Of a stretch of DNA of 64,000 nucleotides, positions 11,118 through 20,431 are shown one piece after another. The position numbers and the translations under genes are program-made. The notes beneath the pieces were generated by a model. That model saw nothing but the letters and a program-made list of their open reading frames with translations. It did not search any database and was not told the origin of the DNA. The stretch covers positions 1,984,001 through 2,048,000 of the forward strand of contig NZ_JAUSQZ010000001.1 of NCBI RefSeq assembly GCF_030811555.1, in the 5' to 3' direction. The DNA comes from Kineosporia succinea. Lineage in GTDB: Bacteria; Actinomycetota; Actinomycetes; Actinomycetales; Kineosporiaceae. The number at the start of each line of letters is the position of its first letter. Position 1 is the stretch's first letter.

Positions 11118-12239
11118 TCAACCGGCGAGGCGCTCCTGCACCCACTCGTGGAACTCCGAGATGTGGTGCTCGCTCGGCACCAGCACCCCGCCGGCCCGGT
11201 ACGCGCGCGACGACATGCCCGGCTGCGTGACCTCGCAGGCCTCGAAGTCCTGGCGGTTCACCCGGTCGAAAAGCTCCACCGAGCGGGTGAGGTCGGCCCC
11301 CGACTCGACCACGCCCGGCAGGTAGAGCCAGTCGCACTCGACGATCGTGCGGTCGACGGCGATCGGGAACATCCGGTGGAAGATGACGTGGTCGGGCACC
11401 AGATTGATGAAGACCTGGGGGCGCACGGTGATGGCGTAGTAGCGGCGGTCGTGGTCTTCGTCGACGCCCGGAATGCGTTCGTGGCCGCCGGAGCCGTCGA
11501 TGGTGAAGGCCGAGGCGTCTTCCCGGAACTCGGCGCCGTGCCCCACGAACGCCTGGGCCGCGTAGCCCCCGGCGAACTCGGGCAGCATCTCGGTGAGCTC
11601 GGGGTGGATCGTGGCGCAGTGGTAGCACTCCATGAAGTTCTCGATGATGAGCTTCCAGTTGGCCTTCACGTCGTAGGTGATGCGACGGCCGACGGACAGG
11701 TCGTCCACCTGCCAGCCCCCGATCAGCCCTTCACCGCCGAGCCTCTCGTCGGCGGCGGCGATCACGTCGGTCTCGAACGACGGGGGCTCGTCGGCCAGGC
11801 AGACCCAGGCGTAGCCCAGCCACTCGCGCAGGGCCACCTCGATCAGGCCGTACTCGCCGCGGTCGATGTCCTGCATCTTGGTCAGGTTCGGGGCGGCCAC
11901 GAGCTTGCCGTCGAGGCCGTAGGTCCAGGCGTGGTACATGCACTGGATGTTGCGGCGCAGCGCCCCGGACTCCTCCGAGCACAGCCGGGCCCCACGGTGA
12001 CGGCAGACATTGAGGAAGGCCCTCAGCTTCTGGTCGCGCCCCCGCACGACCAGCACGTTCTCGCGGCCGACCTGCTTGGTGACGAACGCTCCGGCGCCGG
12101 CGAGCTCGGCGGACCGCGCGACCGCGAACCACATCCGCTCGAAGATCTTCTCCTGCTCCAGCGCGAAGACGGCGGGATCGGCGTAGATGTTGCCGGGCAG
12201 CGTCGCCACGAGGCTCGGTGGCAGACTGACACTGGTCAT
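11118..12239 (-). CDS. Rieske non-heme iron oxygenase, probable glycine betaine demethylase subunit (GbcA-like)
   Basis: The 373-residue protein has the Rieske [2Fe-2S] ligands CRHRG and CMYHAW (C-x-H and C-x2-H) near residues 76-105. The mononuclear iron site is seen in NFMECYHCATIHPEL. It resembles the quaternary-amine demethylase group (glycine betaine, stachydrine, carnitine oxygenases). The neighbours betA, betB, a betaine importer and dimethylglycine dehydrogenase point to glycine betaine, giving dimethylglycine and formaldehyde. ATG at 12239 has GGAG six bases upstream. It is the third gene after a Rieske ferredoxin and an FAD reductase, which would feed it electrons. Substrate is inferred from context. 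Confidence 0.9.
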   Translation of the reverse strand: MTSVSLPPSLVATLPGNIYADPAVFALEQEKIFERMWFAVARSAELAGAGAFVTKQVGRENVLVVRGRDQKLRAFLNVCRHRGARLCSEESGALRRNIQCMYHAWTYGLDGKLVAAPNLTKMQDIDRGEYGLIEVALREWLGYAWVCLADEPPSFETDVIAAADERLGGEGLIGGWQVDDLSVGRRITYDVKANWKLIIENFMECYHCATIHPELTEMLPEFAGGYAAQAFVGHGAEFREDASAFTIDGSGGHERIPGVDEDHDRRYYAITVRPQVFINLVPDHVIFHRMFPIAVDRTIVECDWLYLPGVVESGADLTRSVELFDRVNRQDFEACEVTQPGMSSRAYRAGGVLVPSEHHISEFHEWVQERLAG

Positions 12240-12308
12240 GTCGACTCCTGTCGAGGGATCCGCGCAGCCCGAAAACCGCTGCCGGTCAGAAGAACAGAGC
12301 AGAACCGG

Positions 12309-13514
12309 TCAGGCGAGACGCTTCGCCAGCTCTCGCCGCCACCGGCCGAACACCTTGGGCTGACCGACGCCGAACACGCCGACCGGCTCCCCGTCACGGC
12401 GGTAGACGACGGTGAACGCCTCGCCGTCGAGATCGCCGTCCACCACCTCCACCGCATCGCCAGGCTGATGGTGCCCGGCGAACTGGAAATGCTTGCCGTA
12501 CTGCTCCGACCAGACGTACGGCACCCGCATCGCCGGGGCGACGGCCGGGGCCGGCACACCGATCAGCGCCGCCACCGCCTGGGCCGGATGTTGCGCCGCA
12601 TGGGTCCAATGCTCCTGCCGCATGATCTTTCCCGCGAAGGGATGGTGCATGGCCGTGCAGTCGCCGGTGGCCACGACCCCGTCCAGCGAGGTGCGGCCGG
12701 CCTCGTCCGTGAGCACACCCCCGTCGAGCTCCAGGCCCGACCCACCCAGCCACTCGACATTCGGTTCCGAACCGATGCCGACGACCACCACGTCCGCAAG
12801 CAGTGAACGCCCGTCGGCCAGCGAGACCGACCCGACCCGACCGGGTGAGCCCTCGCCGAGCGCCGAAACCCCCACCCCGGCGAGCACCCCGACGCCGTGC
12901 GAGGCGTGCAGCCGGCTCAGGGCCGCCCCCGCCTCGGCCCCCAAGGGCCCCGCCAGCAGCACCGGCGCCACCTCGACCAGCGTCACGTCGACCCCGAGAG
13001 TGACTGCCGTGGAGGCAATCTCGGCCCCGATGAACCCGCCGCCCACGATCACCAGCCGGGCTCCGGGCACCAGCTCGGCCTTCAGCGCCAGCGCATCGTC
13101 GAGAGTGCGCAGAGTGTGCACCCCGTCGAGCTTCACCCCCGGCAGCGAGCGTGCGCGTGCTCCGGTCGCGATCACCACGCCGTCGGCCCGCACACTGTCA
13201 CCGCCCTCGAGCTCGACCAGCCAGCCCGGACCCGCGCCGTCGGCCCGCAACCCGACCGCCCGCCGCCCCAGCTGCCAGTCCAGATCCAGCCCGGCGTCGG
13301 TGGGCAGCCCGAGCGCGATCTTCGACGGGTCCCACTCCCCGGCCAGGAACGCCTTCGACAGCGGCGGCCGGTCGTAGGGCTCGTGCTTCTCGTCTCCGAT
13401 CAGCACGATCCGGCCGGTGAACCCCAGCTCACGCAGGGCCCGCGCCGAGGACAGACCGGCCAGGCCGGTTCCGACCACGGCAACCACCGCCGGCGAGGGG
13501 TGCTCGGTTGTCAT
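12309..13514 (-). CDS. FAD-dependent ferredoxin reductase for the Rieske oxygenase
   Basis: The 401-residue flavoprotein carries two dinucleotide folds: VVGTGLAGLSSARALRELG near the N-terminus for FAD and VIVGGGFIGAEIAS near residue 150 for NAD(P)H. The GDEKHEPYDRPPLSKAFL segment and the VVATGDCTAM FAD motif are those of the BphA4/rubredoxin-reductase family. It should move electrons from NADH to the neighbouring Rieske ferredoxin. ATG at 13514 has GGAAAG close upstream and gives the normal length; a GTG at 13556 would add 14 residues without a good site. It lies between the ferredoxin and oxygenase genes on the same strand. Confidence 0.9.
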   Translation of the reverse strand: MTTEHPSPAVVAVVGTGLAGLSSARALRELGFTGRIVLIGDEKHEPYDRPPLSKAFLAGEWDPSKIALGLPTDAGLDLDWQLGRRAVGLRADGAGPGWLVELEGGDSVRADGVVIATGARARSLPGVKLDGVHTLRTLDDALALKAELVPGARLVIVGGGFIGAEIASTAVTLGVDVTLVEVAPVLLAGPLGAEAGAALSRLHASHGVGVLAGVGVSALGEGSPGRVGSVSLADGRSLLADVVVVGIGSEPNVEWLGGSGLELDGGVLTDEAGRTSLDGVVATGDCTAMHHPFAGKIMRQEHWTHAAQHPAQAVAALIGVPAPAVAPAMRVPYVWSEQYGKHFQFAGHHQPGDAVEVVDGDLDGEAFTVVYRRDGEPVGVFGVGQPKVFGRWRRELAKRLA

Positions 13515-13566
13515 CGCTTTCCGCTCCACGGCCGAGGACGAATCAGGACTGCTCACGCACCAGAGG

Positions 13567-13923
13567 CTAGGCGAGGGAGGCGGACACCGAGTCGGCCGGC
13601 CTCAGCGCCACGAACACCTCACCGTTCTCGATCAGCACGGCGTGCGTGCGCACCGGCACCCGCGCGGGCGGACCGCTCGGCATCCCGGTGCGCAGATCGA
13701 AGCAGCTGGCGTGCAGCGGACACTCGACCGCGCAGTCCGCCTCCTCGACGTACCCGTCGGCGAGCGACGCGTCTTGATGGGTGCAGGTGTCGTCGACGGC
13801 GTAGTGCCGCCCGCCCACGTTGAACACCGCTAACGGAACACCGTCGGGCCCCTGCTCGACCCGCAGTGCCTCACCCTCGGGGACATCCCCGACCGCACAG
13901 ACCCGAATCACGGCACGCCTCAT
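13567..13923 (-). CDS. Rieske [2Fe-2S] ferredoxin (bacterial dioxygenase ferredoxin / NirD-like)
   Basis: The 118-residue protein is a stand-alone Rieske fold. CTHQDASL and CPLHASCFDL supply the two Cys and two His ligands, and the spacing matches dioxygenase ferredoxins. The N-terminus RVCAVGDVPEGEALRVE and the VRTHAVLIENGEVFVAL end are typical. As the first gene of the leftward group it should carry electrons from the FAD reductase to the oxygenase. The ATG at 13923 gives the family length; the frame stays open to 14028 but the extra residues look non-coding. It is divergent from the IclR gene. Confidence 0.92.
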   Translation of the reverse strand: MRRAVIRVCAVGDVPEGEALRVEQGPDGVPLAVFNVGGRHYAVDDTCTHQDASLADGYVEEADCAVECPLHASCFDLRTGMPSGPPARVPVRTHAVLIENGEVFVALRPADSVSASLA

Positions 13924-13962
13924 CTCAAGACGAAGGACCTGGAGGGAGAAGGTGGTGCGCTT

Positions 13963-13979
13963 GTTGCGTCTTGCACAAC
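13963..13979 (+). promoter_or_regulatory. Copy A of a 17-bp motif in betaine-gene promoters
   Basis: GTTGCGTCTTGCACAAC lies between the divergent ferredoxin and IclR genes. It matches related sites at 18550-18566 and 24865-24881 in 13-14 of 17 positions. A related sequence, GTGCGATATGCAAC, follows at about 13985. It is a candidate operator for the adjacent IclR regulator. Confidence 0.6.
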
Positions 13980-14056
13980 ACGAAGTGCGATATGCAACAG
14001 CGTGCGGCCGATGGATACCGCGCGTCAAGACATAACGGGGTTACTGGTGGGCAGCT

Positions 14057-14854
14057 ATGGTTTCAGCCATGGCGGAGACGACCCGCGCCGGAGGCGACGC
14101 CTCACAGGTGCAGTCCGTCGACCGGGCACTCATGGTGCTGGACCTGCTCGCCCGGCGGGGCGAGCTGGGGGTGACCGAACTCGCCACCGAACTCGCCGTG
14201 CACAAGTCCACGGCCTTCCGGCTCGTCACCGCGCTGGAACGCCGCGACCTGGTGCAGCAGGTCGGCGATCGCGGCAAGTACCGCCTCGGCCTGGGTGTCC
14301 TGCGTCTGGCGGCGGCCACCACGGGCCGGCTCGAGGTCAGCCGGGAGGGCCGCGAGGTGTGCGAGCGCCTGGCCCACGAGCTGGGCGAGACCGTCAACAT
14401 CGCGATCATGGACGACGACAGCGCCGTCAACGTGCTGCAGGAGTACGGCAACGCGTCGGTGATGACCCGCAACTGGATCGGGCGGCGCACCCCGCTGCAC
14501 GCCACCTCGAGCGGCAAGGTGCTGCTGGCCTTCGCCGACGGGTCGGTGCGCAAGCACTTCCTGTCGATGCCGCTCGAGCCGCTCACCGAGAACACCCTCA
14601 GCGACCCGGACGAGCTGCTCACCGAACTGGTCGAGGTGACCGGCCGGGGCTGGGCCTCGACCTACGAGGAACTCGAGATCGGCCTGACCGCGGTGGCCGC
14701 CCCGGTGCGGGACGGCAGTGGTCAGGTGATCGCGGCCGTGAGTGCGTCGGGGCCGTCGTTCCGGCTGACCCGCGACCGGTTCGAGCCGGTGGCCGCCCGG
14801 CTCGTCGACGGCGCGGCCGAGATCAGCTCACGCCTGGGGTATTTCGGCGCGTAG
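14057..14854 (+). CDS. IclR-family regulator of the betaine catabolic genes (inferred)
   Basis: The winged-helix N-terminus (SVDRALMVLDLLARRGELGV, then TELAVHKSTAFRLVTAL) is followed by an IclR effector domain (GRRTPLHATSSGKVLLAF, STYEELEIGLTAVAAPV). The 265 residues fit the family. It is divergent from the Rieske demethylase genes, and a shared 17-bp motif occurs in its own promoter, between betB and betA, and before the dimethylglycine dehydrogenase gene. That makes it the probable regulator of the group. Whether it represses or activates, and its ligand, are unknown. ATG at 14057 has GGTGGG upstream; the in-frame ATG at 14069 is possible. Confidence 0.9.
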   Translation: MVSAMAETTRAGGDASQVQSVDRALMVLDLLARRGELGVTELATELAVHKSTAFRLVTALERRDLVQQVGDRGKYRLGLGVLRLAAATTGRLEVSREGREVCERLAHELGETVNIAIMDDDSAVNVLQEYGNASVMTRNWIGRRTPLHATSSGKVLLAFADGSVRKHFLSMPLEPLTENTLSDPDELLTELVEVTGRGWASTYEELEIGLTAVAAPVRDGSGQVIAAVSASGPSFRLTRDRFEPVAARLVDGAAEISSRLGYFGA

Positions 14855-14860
14855 ACGAAC

Positions 14861-14894
14861 AGTGCGCCGCCCCCTTCGAAGGGGACGGCGCACT
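14861..14894. terminator. Bidirectional hairpin terminator
   Basis: AGTGCGCCG and CGGCGCACT pair over 9 bp, and the inner CCCCTTCGAAGGGG is itself palindromic. It sits between the convergent ends of the IclR and first DUF805 genes. Confidence 0.75.
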
Positions 14895-14899
14895 CGGCA

Positions 14900-15325
14900 T
14901 CAGGCCTGGGCGTAGCCCGGCTGGCCGTAGCCGGCGTCGAGACCCTTGGGGCTCGGGCCGTACGCGTTGCTGCCGGGCTCACTGTCGAGAACGGTGAACA
15001 CGAGCAGCACCAGGCTGCCGAAAGGCACGATGCCGAGCAGGATCCACCAGCCGGTGCGGCCGGTGTCGTGGAGCCGGCGGACGAACACGGCCAGGCTGGG
15101 GATGAACATCCCGAGCGAGATGACGGCGTAGATGATTCCGCCGATGACGGCGATCGCCGGGGCGTCCTGCCCGGCGACCAGACCGACCACCAGGATGATC
15201 GTGGCGACGATGCTGATCAGAATCGAGGCCAGGGTGAAGAACCAGTACTCCGAGCGCCGTGCGCGGCCTGAGAACGTGGCGTACTTCTGCTTGAGAACCG
15301 TGTTGACGGCCTCTGAAAACGACAC
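14900..15325 (-). CDS. DUF805 membrane protein 1
   Basis: This 141-residue protein has the DUF805 pattern: an amphipathic start (SFSEAVNTVLKQKYATFSGR, then ARRSEYW), hydrophobic helices, the [20 protein letters not shown] signature and a final helix ending [13 protein letters not shown]. Function of the family is unknown; members are inner-membrane proteins. GTG at 15325 has GGAG seven bases upstream. It is the third of three paralogues encoded in a row on this strand, with a short Gly/Tyr/Gln tail (GYGQPGYAQA) that is a small version of the long tail of its neighbour. Confidence 0.88.
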   Translation of the reverse strand: MSFSEAVNTVLKQKYATFSGRARRSEYWFFTLASILISIVATIILVVGLVAGQDAPAIAVIGGIIYAVISLGMFIPSLAVFVRRLHDTGRTGWWILLGIVPFGSLVLLVFTVLDSEPGSNAYGPSPKGLDAGYGQPGYAQA

Positions 15326-15452
15326 GCTGCGACTCCTGACGTCGTAGTGCGAGGGATGTGTGCACGACGGACGGGCTCGGCCATCCATCGGTCAGGAGAA
15401 GTATGAATGCGCGTCTACCTGGCTAAATGCTCTTTATGGTCACAACCCGACA

Positions 15453-15492
15453 ACAACGGCACGCCACCCGTGACGGGGTCGCGTGCCGTTGT
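15453..15492. terminator. Hairpin between DUF805 genes
   Basis: Perfect 12-bp arms (15453-15464 and 15481-15492) with a further CCCG/CGGG pairing inside. It follows the stop of the second DUF805 gene and precedes the first, so the two are probably separate transcripts. Confidence 0.7.
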
Positions 15493-15531
15493 GGTTCCGG
15501 TGCGTCAGGACGACGTGGTGAAGCGGGTGCG

Positions 15532-16248
15532 TCAGCGCCAGTTGTCGTTGCCCGAGGACCCGTAGCCCTGCTGGCCGTTCTCACCCTGCTGACCGTTCTG
15601 ACCCGGCTGACCGTACTGGCCCGACTGGTCGCCGTAGCCGGACTGCTGGCCGTAGCCCTGATTCTCGCCATACCCCTGGTTCTGGCCGTAACCCGGCTGC
15701 TGGCCGTACTGCTGGTCCGGCTGGCCGTACCCCGGCTGCTGCTGACCGTAGCCGGACTGCTGACCGTAGCCCGCCTGCTGCCCGTATCCAGGCTGCTGAC
15801 CGTAACCGGCCTGCTGACCATACCCCGGCTGGCCGTAACCGCCCTGCCCGTAACCACCTTCAGCACCCTTGGGGTTCGGACCGTACTGGTTCGAGCCCGG
15901 CTCACTGTCGAGCACCATGAAGACGAGCAGCACCAGGCCGCCGAACGGCACGATCGAGATCAGCCACCACCAGCCGGAGCGGCCGGTGTCGTGCAGACGG
16001 CGCACCCCGACGGCCAGGTTCGGCACCAGGAAGCCGAAGACCGCGACGACGTACCAGAGCACGAGCAGGGCCGACGACAGGGCATTGTCACCGAGGATGG
16101 CGACGAGGATTCCCACCACGATCAGGCTGGCGAACACCCCGAGCACGTAGGCCAGGTACCACCACCAGTACTCGGACCGCCGGGCCCGGCCCTGGAACGT
16201 GGCGTACTTCTGCGTCAGGACGATTCTGACGGCGTCTTGGATCGACAC
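15532..16248 (-). CDS. DUF805 membrane protein 2 with a long Gly-Tyr-Gln repeat tail
   Basis: Residues 1 to about 125 form a normal DUF805 domain ([53 protein letters not shown]). The remaining 110 or so residues are a low-complexity tail of [15 protein letters not shown] and related units ending in a polar NDNWR. Such Tyr/Gln/Gly-rich tails are disordered and can self-associate in other proteins; any such role here is inference. GTG at 16248 has GGAG seven bases upstream. The function of the DUF805 domain is unknown. It is flanked by two paralogues without the long tail. Confidence 0.9.
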   Translation of the reverse strand: MSIQDAVRIVLTQKYATFQGRARRSEYWWWYLAYVLGVFASLIVVGILVAILGDNALSSALLVLWYVVAVFGFLVPNLAVGVRRLHDTGRSGWWWLISIVPFGGLVLLVFMVLDSEPGSNQYGPNPKGAEGGYGQGGYGQPGYGQQAGYGQQPGYGQQAGYGQQSGYGQQQPGYGQPDQQYGQQPGYGQNQGYGENQGYGQQSGYGDQSGQYGQPGQNGQQGENGQQGYGSSGNDNWR

Positions 16249-16489
16249 GCGGGTTCTCCATGATGTCGGTGGTCAGGGCGTACAGGTGGTCAGGGCGTAC
16301 GCGTGATCTGGACGTGCGGATGGTCAGGGCCGCGCGAACCTAGCAACCCTTCACCCGGTGCCGACACCCTGACAGCGGCGAACGGAGCAGCACGGCTGCT
16401 CTGCGTCGACAGGCTGTGCACCGGCAGTGCCGGTGCACAGCCTCCTCCAGATCGTCGTGTCAGCACCCCACCACAGCCGTCACCAGCCG

Positions 16490-16912
16490 TCACCAGCCGG
16501 CCCCTGGCCGCACCTCACCACCCTCGACGCCCTTCGGGTTCGGGCCGTAGCGGTTGCTGCCCGGCTCACTGTCGAGCACCAGGAAGACGAGCAGCACCAG
16601 GACACCGAACGGGAGCAGGCTGATCCAGAACCACCAGCCGGTGCGCCCGGTGTCGTGCAGCCGCCGCACCAGAACCGCGGTGCTGGGCACCAGCAGCGCG
16701 AGGTAGATGACCAGGATCGCGAGCCCGGCGATCCCCCCGACCGCCTCGCTCCCCTCGGTGAGGTAGGCGATGAGGCCCAGCACGATCCAGACCACCCCGA
16801 TCGCCAGCAGTTCGGCGAGGTAGAACCACCAGTACTCGCACCGCCGGGCCCGGCCCGAGAACGTGGCGTACTTGTGCCGGAGAACGATGGTGACGGCTTC
16901 TGCGAAAGACAC
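16490..16912 (-). CDS. DUF805 membrane protein 3
   Basis: The 140-residue protein repeats the family pattern: SFAEAVTIVLRHKYATFSGR start, hydrophobic segments, [20 protein letters not shown] and a [17 protein letters not shown] end. GTG at 16912 has GGAG six bases upstream. The bases before this start and before the start of paralogue 1 are nearly identical (cgacgtcaggag), which suggests recent duplication. It lies 57 bp downstream of betB on the same strand and might be read with it. Function unknown. Confidence 0.88.
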   Translation of the reverse strand: MSFAEAVTIVLRHKYATFSGRARRCEYWWFYLAELLAIGVVWIVLGLIAYLTEGSEAVGGIAGLAILVIYLALLVPSTAVLVRRLHDTGRTGWWFWISLLPFGVLVLLVFLVLDSEPGSNRYGPNPKGVEGGEVRPGAGW

Positions 16913-16969
16913 GTGGCGCTCCTGACGTCGAATACGGAGGATGCGTACCCGACCAGGGCGTTCCGGTCG

Positions 16970-18493
16970 TCAGGCGGAAGCGCCCCCGGAGAACCAGTGT
17001 TGCGCCGAGGGGGCCGTGTTCTCGTAGAGGTGCTTGGCCTCCCGGTACTCCGCCAGCCCGCTGGGCCCCAGTTCCCGCCCGGTGCCGGAGAGCTTGAACC
17101 CGCCCCACTCGGCCTGCGGCAGGTAGGGCCCGAACTCGTTGATCCAGACCGTGCCGTGCCGAAGCCGCCCGGCCACCCGGTGCGCGCGGGCCCGGTCCGA
17201 CGTCCACACCCCGCCCGCCAGCCCGTAGCGGGTGTCGTTGCCCAGGAAGACCGCCTCGTCTTCCGAGGAGAACCGCTCGACCGTGACGATCGGCCCGAAC
17301 GTCTCCTCCTGCACGATCCGCATCTCCCGCGAGCACCCGGCGAAAACCGTTGGCCGGTAGAAGTACCCGGCCTGATCGGCGGAGAGTCGCGCACCCCCGG
17401 TCAGCAGCTTCGCCCCCTCCTGCAGACCGAGAGCGACATAGCCCTCGACCTTGGCCAGATGCTCCGCCGACACCAGCGGCGGCATCTCCGACGAGGGATC
17501 AAGGCCGGGCCCGACACGGATCAGCTCCGCCCGCCGCACCAGCTCGGCCACGAACTCGTCGTGCAGAGAGTCTTCCAGCAGCAGCCGGGTACCCGCCGAG
17601 CAGACCTGGCCCGCATGCAGGAACACCCCGGTCAGCGCCGCATCGAGCGCGGCCTCCCGGTCGGCGTCCGCGAACACGATGTGCGGGTTCTTGCCGCCGA
17701 GCTCGAGCGCGACCTTCTTCACGGTGTCCGCGGCGGTCCGCATGATCGTGCGCCCGGTGTCCAGACCGCCGGTGAACGAGACCAGGTCGACGTCTTCACT
17801 GGCCACCAGCCCCGCGCCCACCACCGCACCCGACCCGAGCAGCAGGTTCGCGACCCCCGCCGGTACCCCCGCGTCCTCGAGCAGGCCCGCCAGGATCACC
17901 GTGGTGAGCGGCGTGACCTCGCTCGGCTTGATCACGACGGTGCAGCCGGCCGCCAGCGCGGGCGCGACCTTCCAGGAGATCTGCAGCAGCGGATAGTTCC
18001 ACGGCCCGATCGCCACGCAGACCCCGACCGGCTCGTGAACCACACGGCTGACGACGGCCGGATCGCCCGCGTCGACGAGCCGGCCGGGATCCCCCAGCGC
18101 CAGGGCGGCGTAGTAGCGAAACACCGATGTCACGTCGTCGACATCGATCTCGCTCTCCCGCAGGGTCTTTCCGGTGTCGAGGGTCTCGATCCGGGCGATC
18201 TGCGAGCGGTTGGCCTGCAGCAGATCGGCCACCCGGTTCAGGATCGCACTGCGCTCGGAGACCGGCGTCGCGCTCCACTCCCCCGCGTCGAACGTGCGCC
18301 GCGCGGCCGCCACGGCATCCCGCACGTCATCGGCGGAAGCCTCGTCCACCTGGCAGATCTCGCTGCCGTCAGCGGGATTCAGCACCGGCCGGGAGGCCGA
18401 GGCCGCACGCCACTGCCCACCGATGTAGAGCGTCCCCTCGAACGCTGGAGTGCCGTCGGGGGCGACTGCGAGCTGAGTTGCCGGGGATGACAT
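16970..18493 (-). CDS. betB: Betaine aldehyde dehydrogenase
   Basis: This 507-residue NAD(P)+-dependent aldehyde dehydrogenase should oxidise betaine aldehyde to glycine betaine. It has the GPWNYPLLQISWK segment, the general-base LELGGKNPHIVF Glu and the catalytic Cys in HAGQVCSAGTR. The C-terminal EFGPYLPQAEWGGFKLSGTG and GLAEYREAKHLYEN segments match the betaine aldehyde and aminobutyraldehyde group. ATG at 18493 has GGGG five bases upstream. It is divergent from the choline dehydrogenase gene across 130 bp, the usual partner. A broader aldehyde range is possible. Confidence 0.93.
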   Translation of the reverse strand: MSSPATQLAVAPDGTPAFEGTLYIGGQWRAASASRPVLNPADGSEICQVDEASADDVRDAVAAARRTFDAGEWSATPVSERSAILNRVADLLQANRSQIARIETLDTGKTLRESEIDVDDVTSVFRYYAALALGDPGRLVDAGDPAVVSRVVHEPVGVCVAIGPWNYPLLQISWKVAPALAAGCTVVIKPSEVTPLTTVILAGLLEDAGVPAGVANLLLGSGAVVGAGLVASEDVDLVSFTGGLDTGRTIMRTAADTVKKVALELGGKNPHIVFADADREAALDAALTGVFLHAGQVCSAGTRLLLEDSLHDEFVAELVRRAELIRVGPGLDPSSEMPPLVSAEHLAKVEGYVALGLQEGAKLLTGGARLSADQAGYFYRPTVFAGCSREMRIVQEETFGPIVTVERFSSEDEAVFLGNDTRYGLAGGVWTSDRARAHRVAGRLRHGTVWINEFGPYLPQAEWGGFKLSGTGRELGPSGLAEYREAKHLYENTAPSAQHWFSGGASA

Positions 18494-18549
18494 CTAGACC
18501 CCTCACCAATCGTGATGATTCACTGTGCCTGTTGCTTTGTCTGGAACTC

Positions 18550-18566
18550 GGTGCGCATGACGCAAC
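18550..18566 (-). promoter_or_regulatory. Copy B of the 17-bp betaine motif
   Basis: On the minus strand this reads GTTGCGTCATGCGCACC. It lies midway between the divergent betB and betA genes and differs from copies A and C at three positions each. It could control both genes. Confidence 0.6.
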
Positions 18567-18623
18567 GAATGGTAGGCGGGAACCACCACCACAGCATCAA
18601 GCACGCATCAGGAGGTCGGCATC

Positions 18624-20324
18624 ATGGCCGAGGCAAGGGTCGAGCGGTACGACTACGTCATCGTCGGCGGCGGTTCGGCCGGGTGCGTCCTGGCGAACAG
18701 ACTGAGCGAAGACTCCTCGGCGAGCGTGCTCGTGCTCGAGGCGGGCCGCTCGGACTTCGCCTGGGACCTGCTGATCCACATGCCCGCGGCCCTGACCATG
18801 GTGATCGGGAACCCGCTCTACGACTGGCGTTACCGGAGCGAACCCGAGCCCTTCATGCACGGGCGACGCATCGCGCACGGGCGGGGCAAGGTGCTGGGCG
18901 GTTCGTCGAGCATCAACGGCATGATCTTCCAGCGCGGTAACCCGCTCGACTTCGAGCGCTGGGCCGCCGACCCGGGCATGGGGTCCTGGGACTACGCGCA
19001 CTGCCTGCCCTACTTCAAGAAGATGGAGAACTGCCTGGCGGGCGAAGACGAGTGGCGCGGTGGCGACGGGCCGCTCGAGCTGGAACGCGGCCCGGCCACG
19101 AACCCGCTGTTCCAGGCCTTCTTCGAGGCCGTGCAAGAGGCCGGCCATCCGCTCACCGACGACGTGAACGGTTACCGGCAAGAGGGTTTCAACCGTTTCG
19201 ACCGCACGATCCGGGGCGGCCGCCGCCTGTCGGCCGCCCGAGCCTACCTGCACCCGATTCTGAAACACCGCAAAAACCTGACGGTGCGCACACTTTCGAT
19301 GGTGCACCGGGTCGTTTTCGATGGTGGACGCGCGGTCGGGGTGGAGTACACGCGGTCCCTTCCCTTCAACGGGCCCCTGGGACGCGTCGGCACGGGCCTG
19401 AGGCGGGTCGAGGCGGGAGAGGTGATCCTGGCCGGCGGAGCCGTCAACACCCCGCAGCTGCTCCAGCTCTCCGGCCTCGGAAATGCCGCGGACCTGAGGA
19501 AACTCGGCATCGACGTGGTGGCCGACCTGCCCGGTGTGGGCGAGAACCTGCAAGACCACCTCGAGGTCTACGTGCAGCACGCCTGCAAGCAGCCGGTCTC
19601 ACTCAATCCGTCACTCAAGCTCTACAAGCGCCCGACGATCGGCCTGGAGTGGCTGCTGCGCAAGACCGGCCCGGCATCCACCAACCACTTCGAGGCCGGC
19701 GGCTTCGTCCGTGGAAACAACGATGTCAGCTACCCCAACCTGATGTTCCACTTCCTGCCGGTGGCCGTGCGCTACGACGGCACCTCACCGGCCGCCGACC
19801 ACGGCTACCAGGTACACATCGGGCCGATGTACTCCGACGCCCGTGGCAGCGTGAAGATCAGCAGCACCGATCCGCGGCAGGCCCCGGCCCTGCGCTTCAA
19901 CTACCTGTCCACCGAGCAGGACCGGCGGGAGTGGGTGGAGGCGATCCGGGTGGCCCGGGACATCCTCTCCCAGCCCGCGTTCGGTGAGTTCAGCGCCGGG
20001 GAGATCAGCCCCGGGCCGGGTGTGAGCACCGACGACGAGATCCTCGACTGGGTGGCCCGCGACGCCGAGACCGCCTACCACCCCTCCTGCACGGCCAGGA
20101 TGGGCACCGACGAGATGGCCGTCGTGAATCCCGAGACGATGGGCGTGCACGGCGTCGAGGGGCTTCGCGTCGCCGATGCCTCGGTCATGCCCTACGTCAC
20201 CAACGGCAACATCTACGCACCGGTCATCATGCTCGCCGAGAAGGCGGCCGACCTGATCCGCGGCACCGCACCGCTCGAGCCGCAGCCGGTGCCGTACTAC
20301 CGGCACCACCATTCACTTCAATAA
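18624..20324 (+). CDS. betA: Choline dehydrogenase (GMC oxidoreductase)
   Basis: The 566-residue flavoprotein starts with the FAD fold [17 protein letters not shown] (GGGSAG at 15-20). It carries the GMC signatures [15 protein letters not shown] and [18 protein letters not shown], and the catalytic-region [10 protein letters not shown] and [14 protein letters not shown] near the C-terminus. It oxidises choline to betaine aldehyde, probably at the membrane with a quinone or other acceptor. AGGAGG lies nine bases before ATG 18624. It is divergent from betB and followed by the betaine importer genes. The GMC family has many alcohol substrates, so choline rests on family resemblance plus context. 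Confidence 0.93.
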   Translation: MAEARVERYDYVIVGGGSAGCVLANRLSEDSSASVLVLEAGRSDFAWDLLIHMPAALTMVIGNPLYDWRYRSEPEPFMHGRRIAHGRGKVLGGSSSINGMIFQRGNPLDFERWAADPGMGSWDYAHCLPYFKKMENCLAGEDEWRGGDGPLELERGPATNPLFQAFFEAVQEAGHPLTDDVNGYRQEGFNRFDRTIRGGRRLSAARAYLHPILKHRKNLTVRTLSMVHRVVFDGGRAVGVEYTRSLPFNGPLGRVGTGLRRVEAGEVILAGGAVNTPQLLQLSGLGNAADLRKLGIDVVADLPGVGENLQDHLEVYVQHACKQPVSLNPSLKLYKRPTIGLEWLLRKTGPASTNHFEAGGFVRGNNDVSYPNLMFHFLPVAVRYDGTSPAADHGYQVHIGPMYSDARGSVKISSTDPRQAPALRFNYLSTEQDRREWVEAIRVARDILSQPAFGEFSAGEISPGPGVSTDDEILDWVARDAETAYHPSCTARMGTDEMAVVNPETMGVHGVEGLRVADASVMPYVTNGNIYAPVIMLAEKAADLIRGTAPLEPQPVPYYRHHHSLQ

Positions 20325-20431
20325 AGTTCAACGCGGTTTCGACCAGAGCGACGGAAAACCGTTCGGCGCAATTGGCCCCACGACCCCACCCAGGCACCGC
20401 AGGATGCAGAAAAGGACTGATGGACATCCGC

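Noticed and set aside
10833-12806. A long plus-strand open frame of 657 codons across the 42-bp repeat and the Rieske oxygenase gene
   Set aside because: It is antisense to the oxygenase and reductase genes, which have clear motifs. Its opening part is only the repeat, whose length is a multiple of three, and it has no ribosome binding site.
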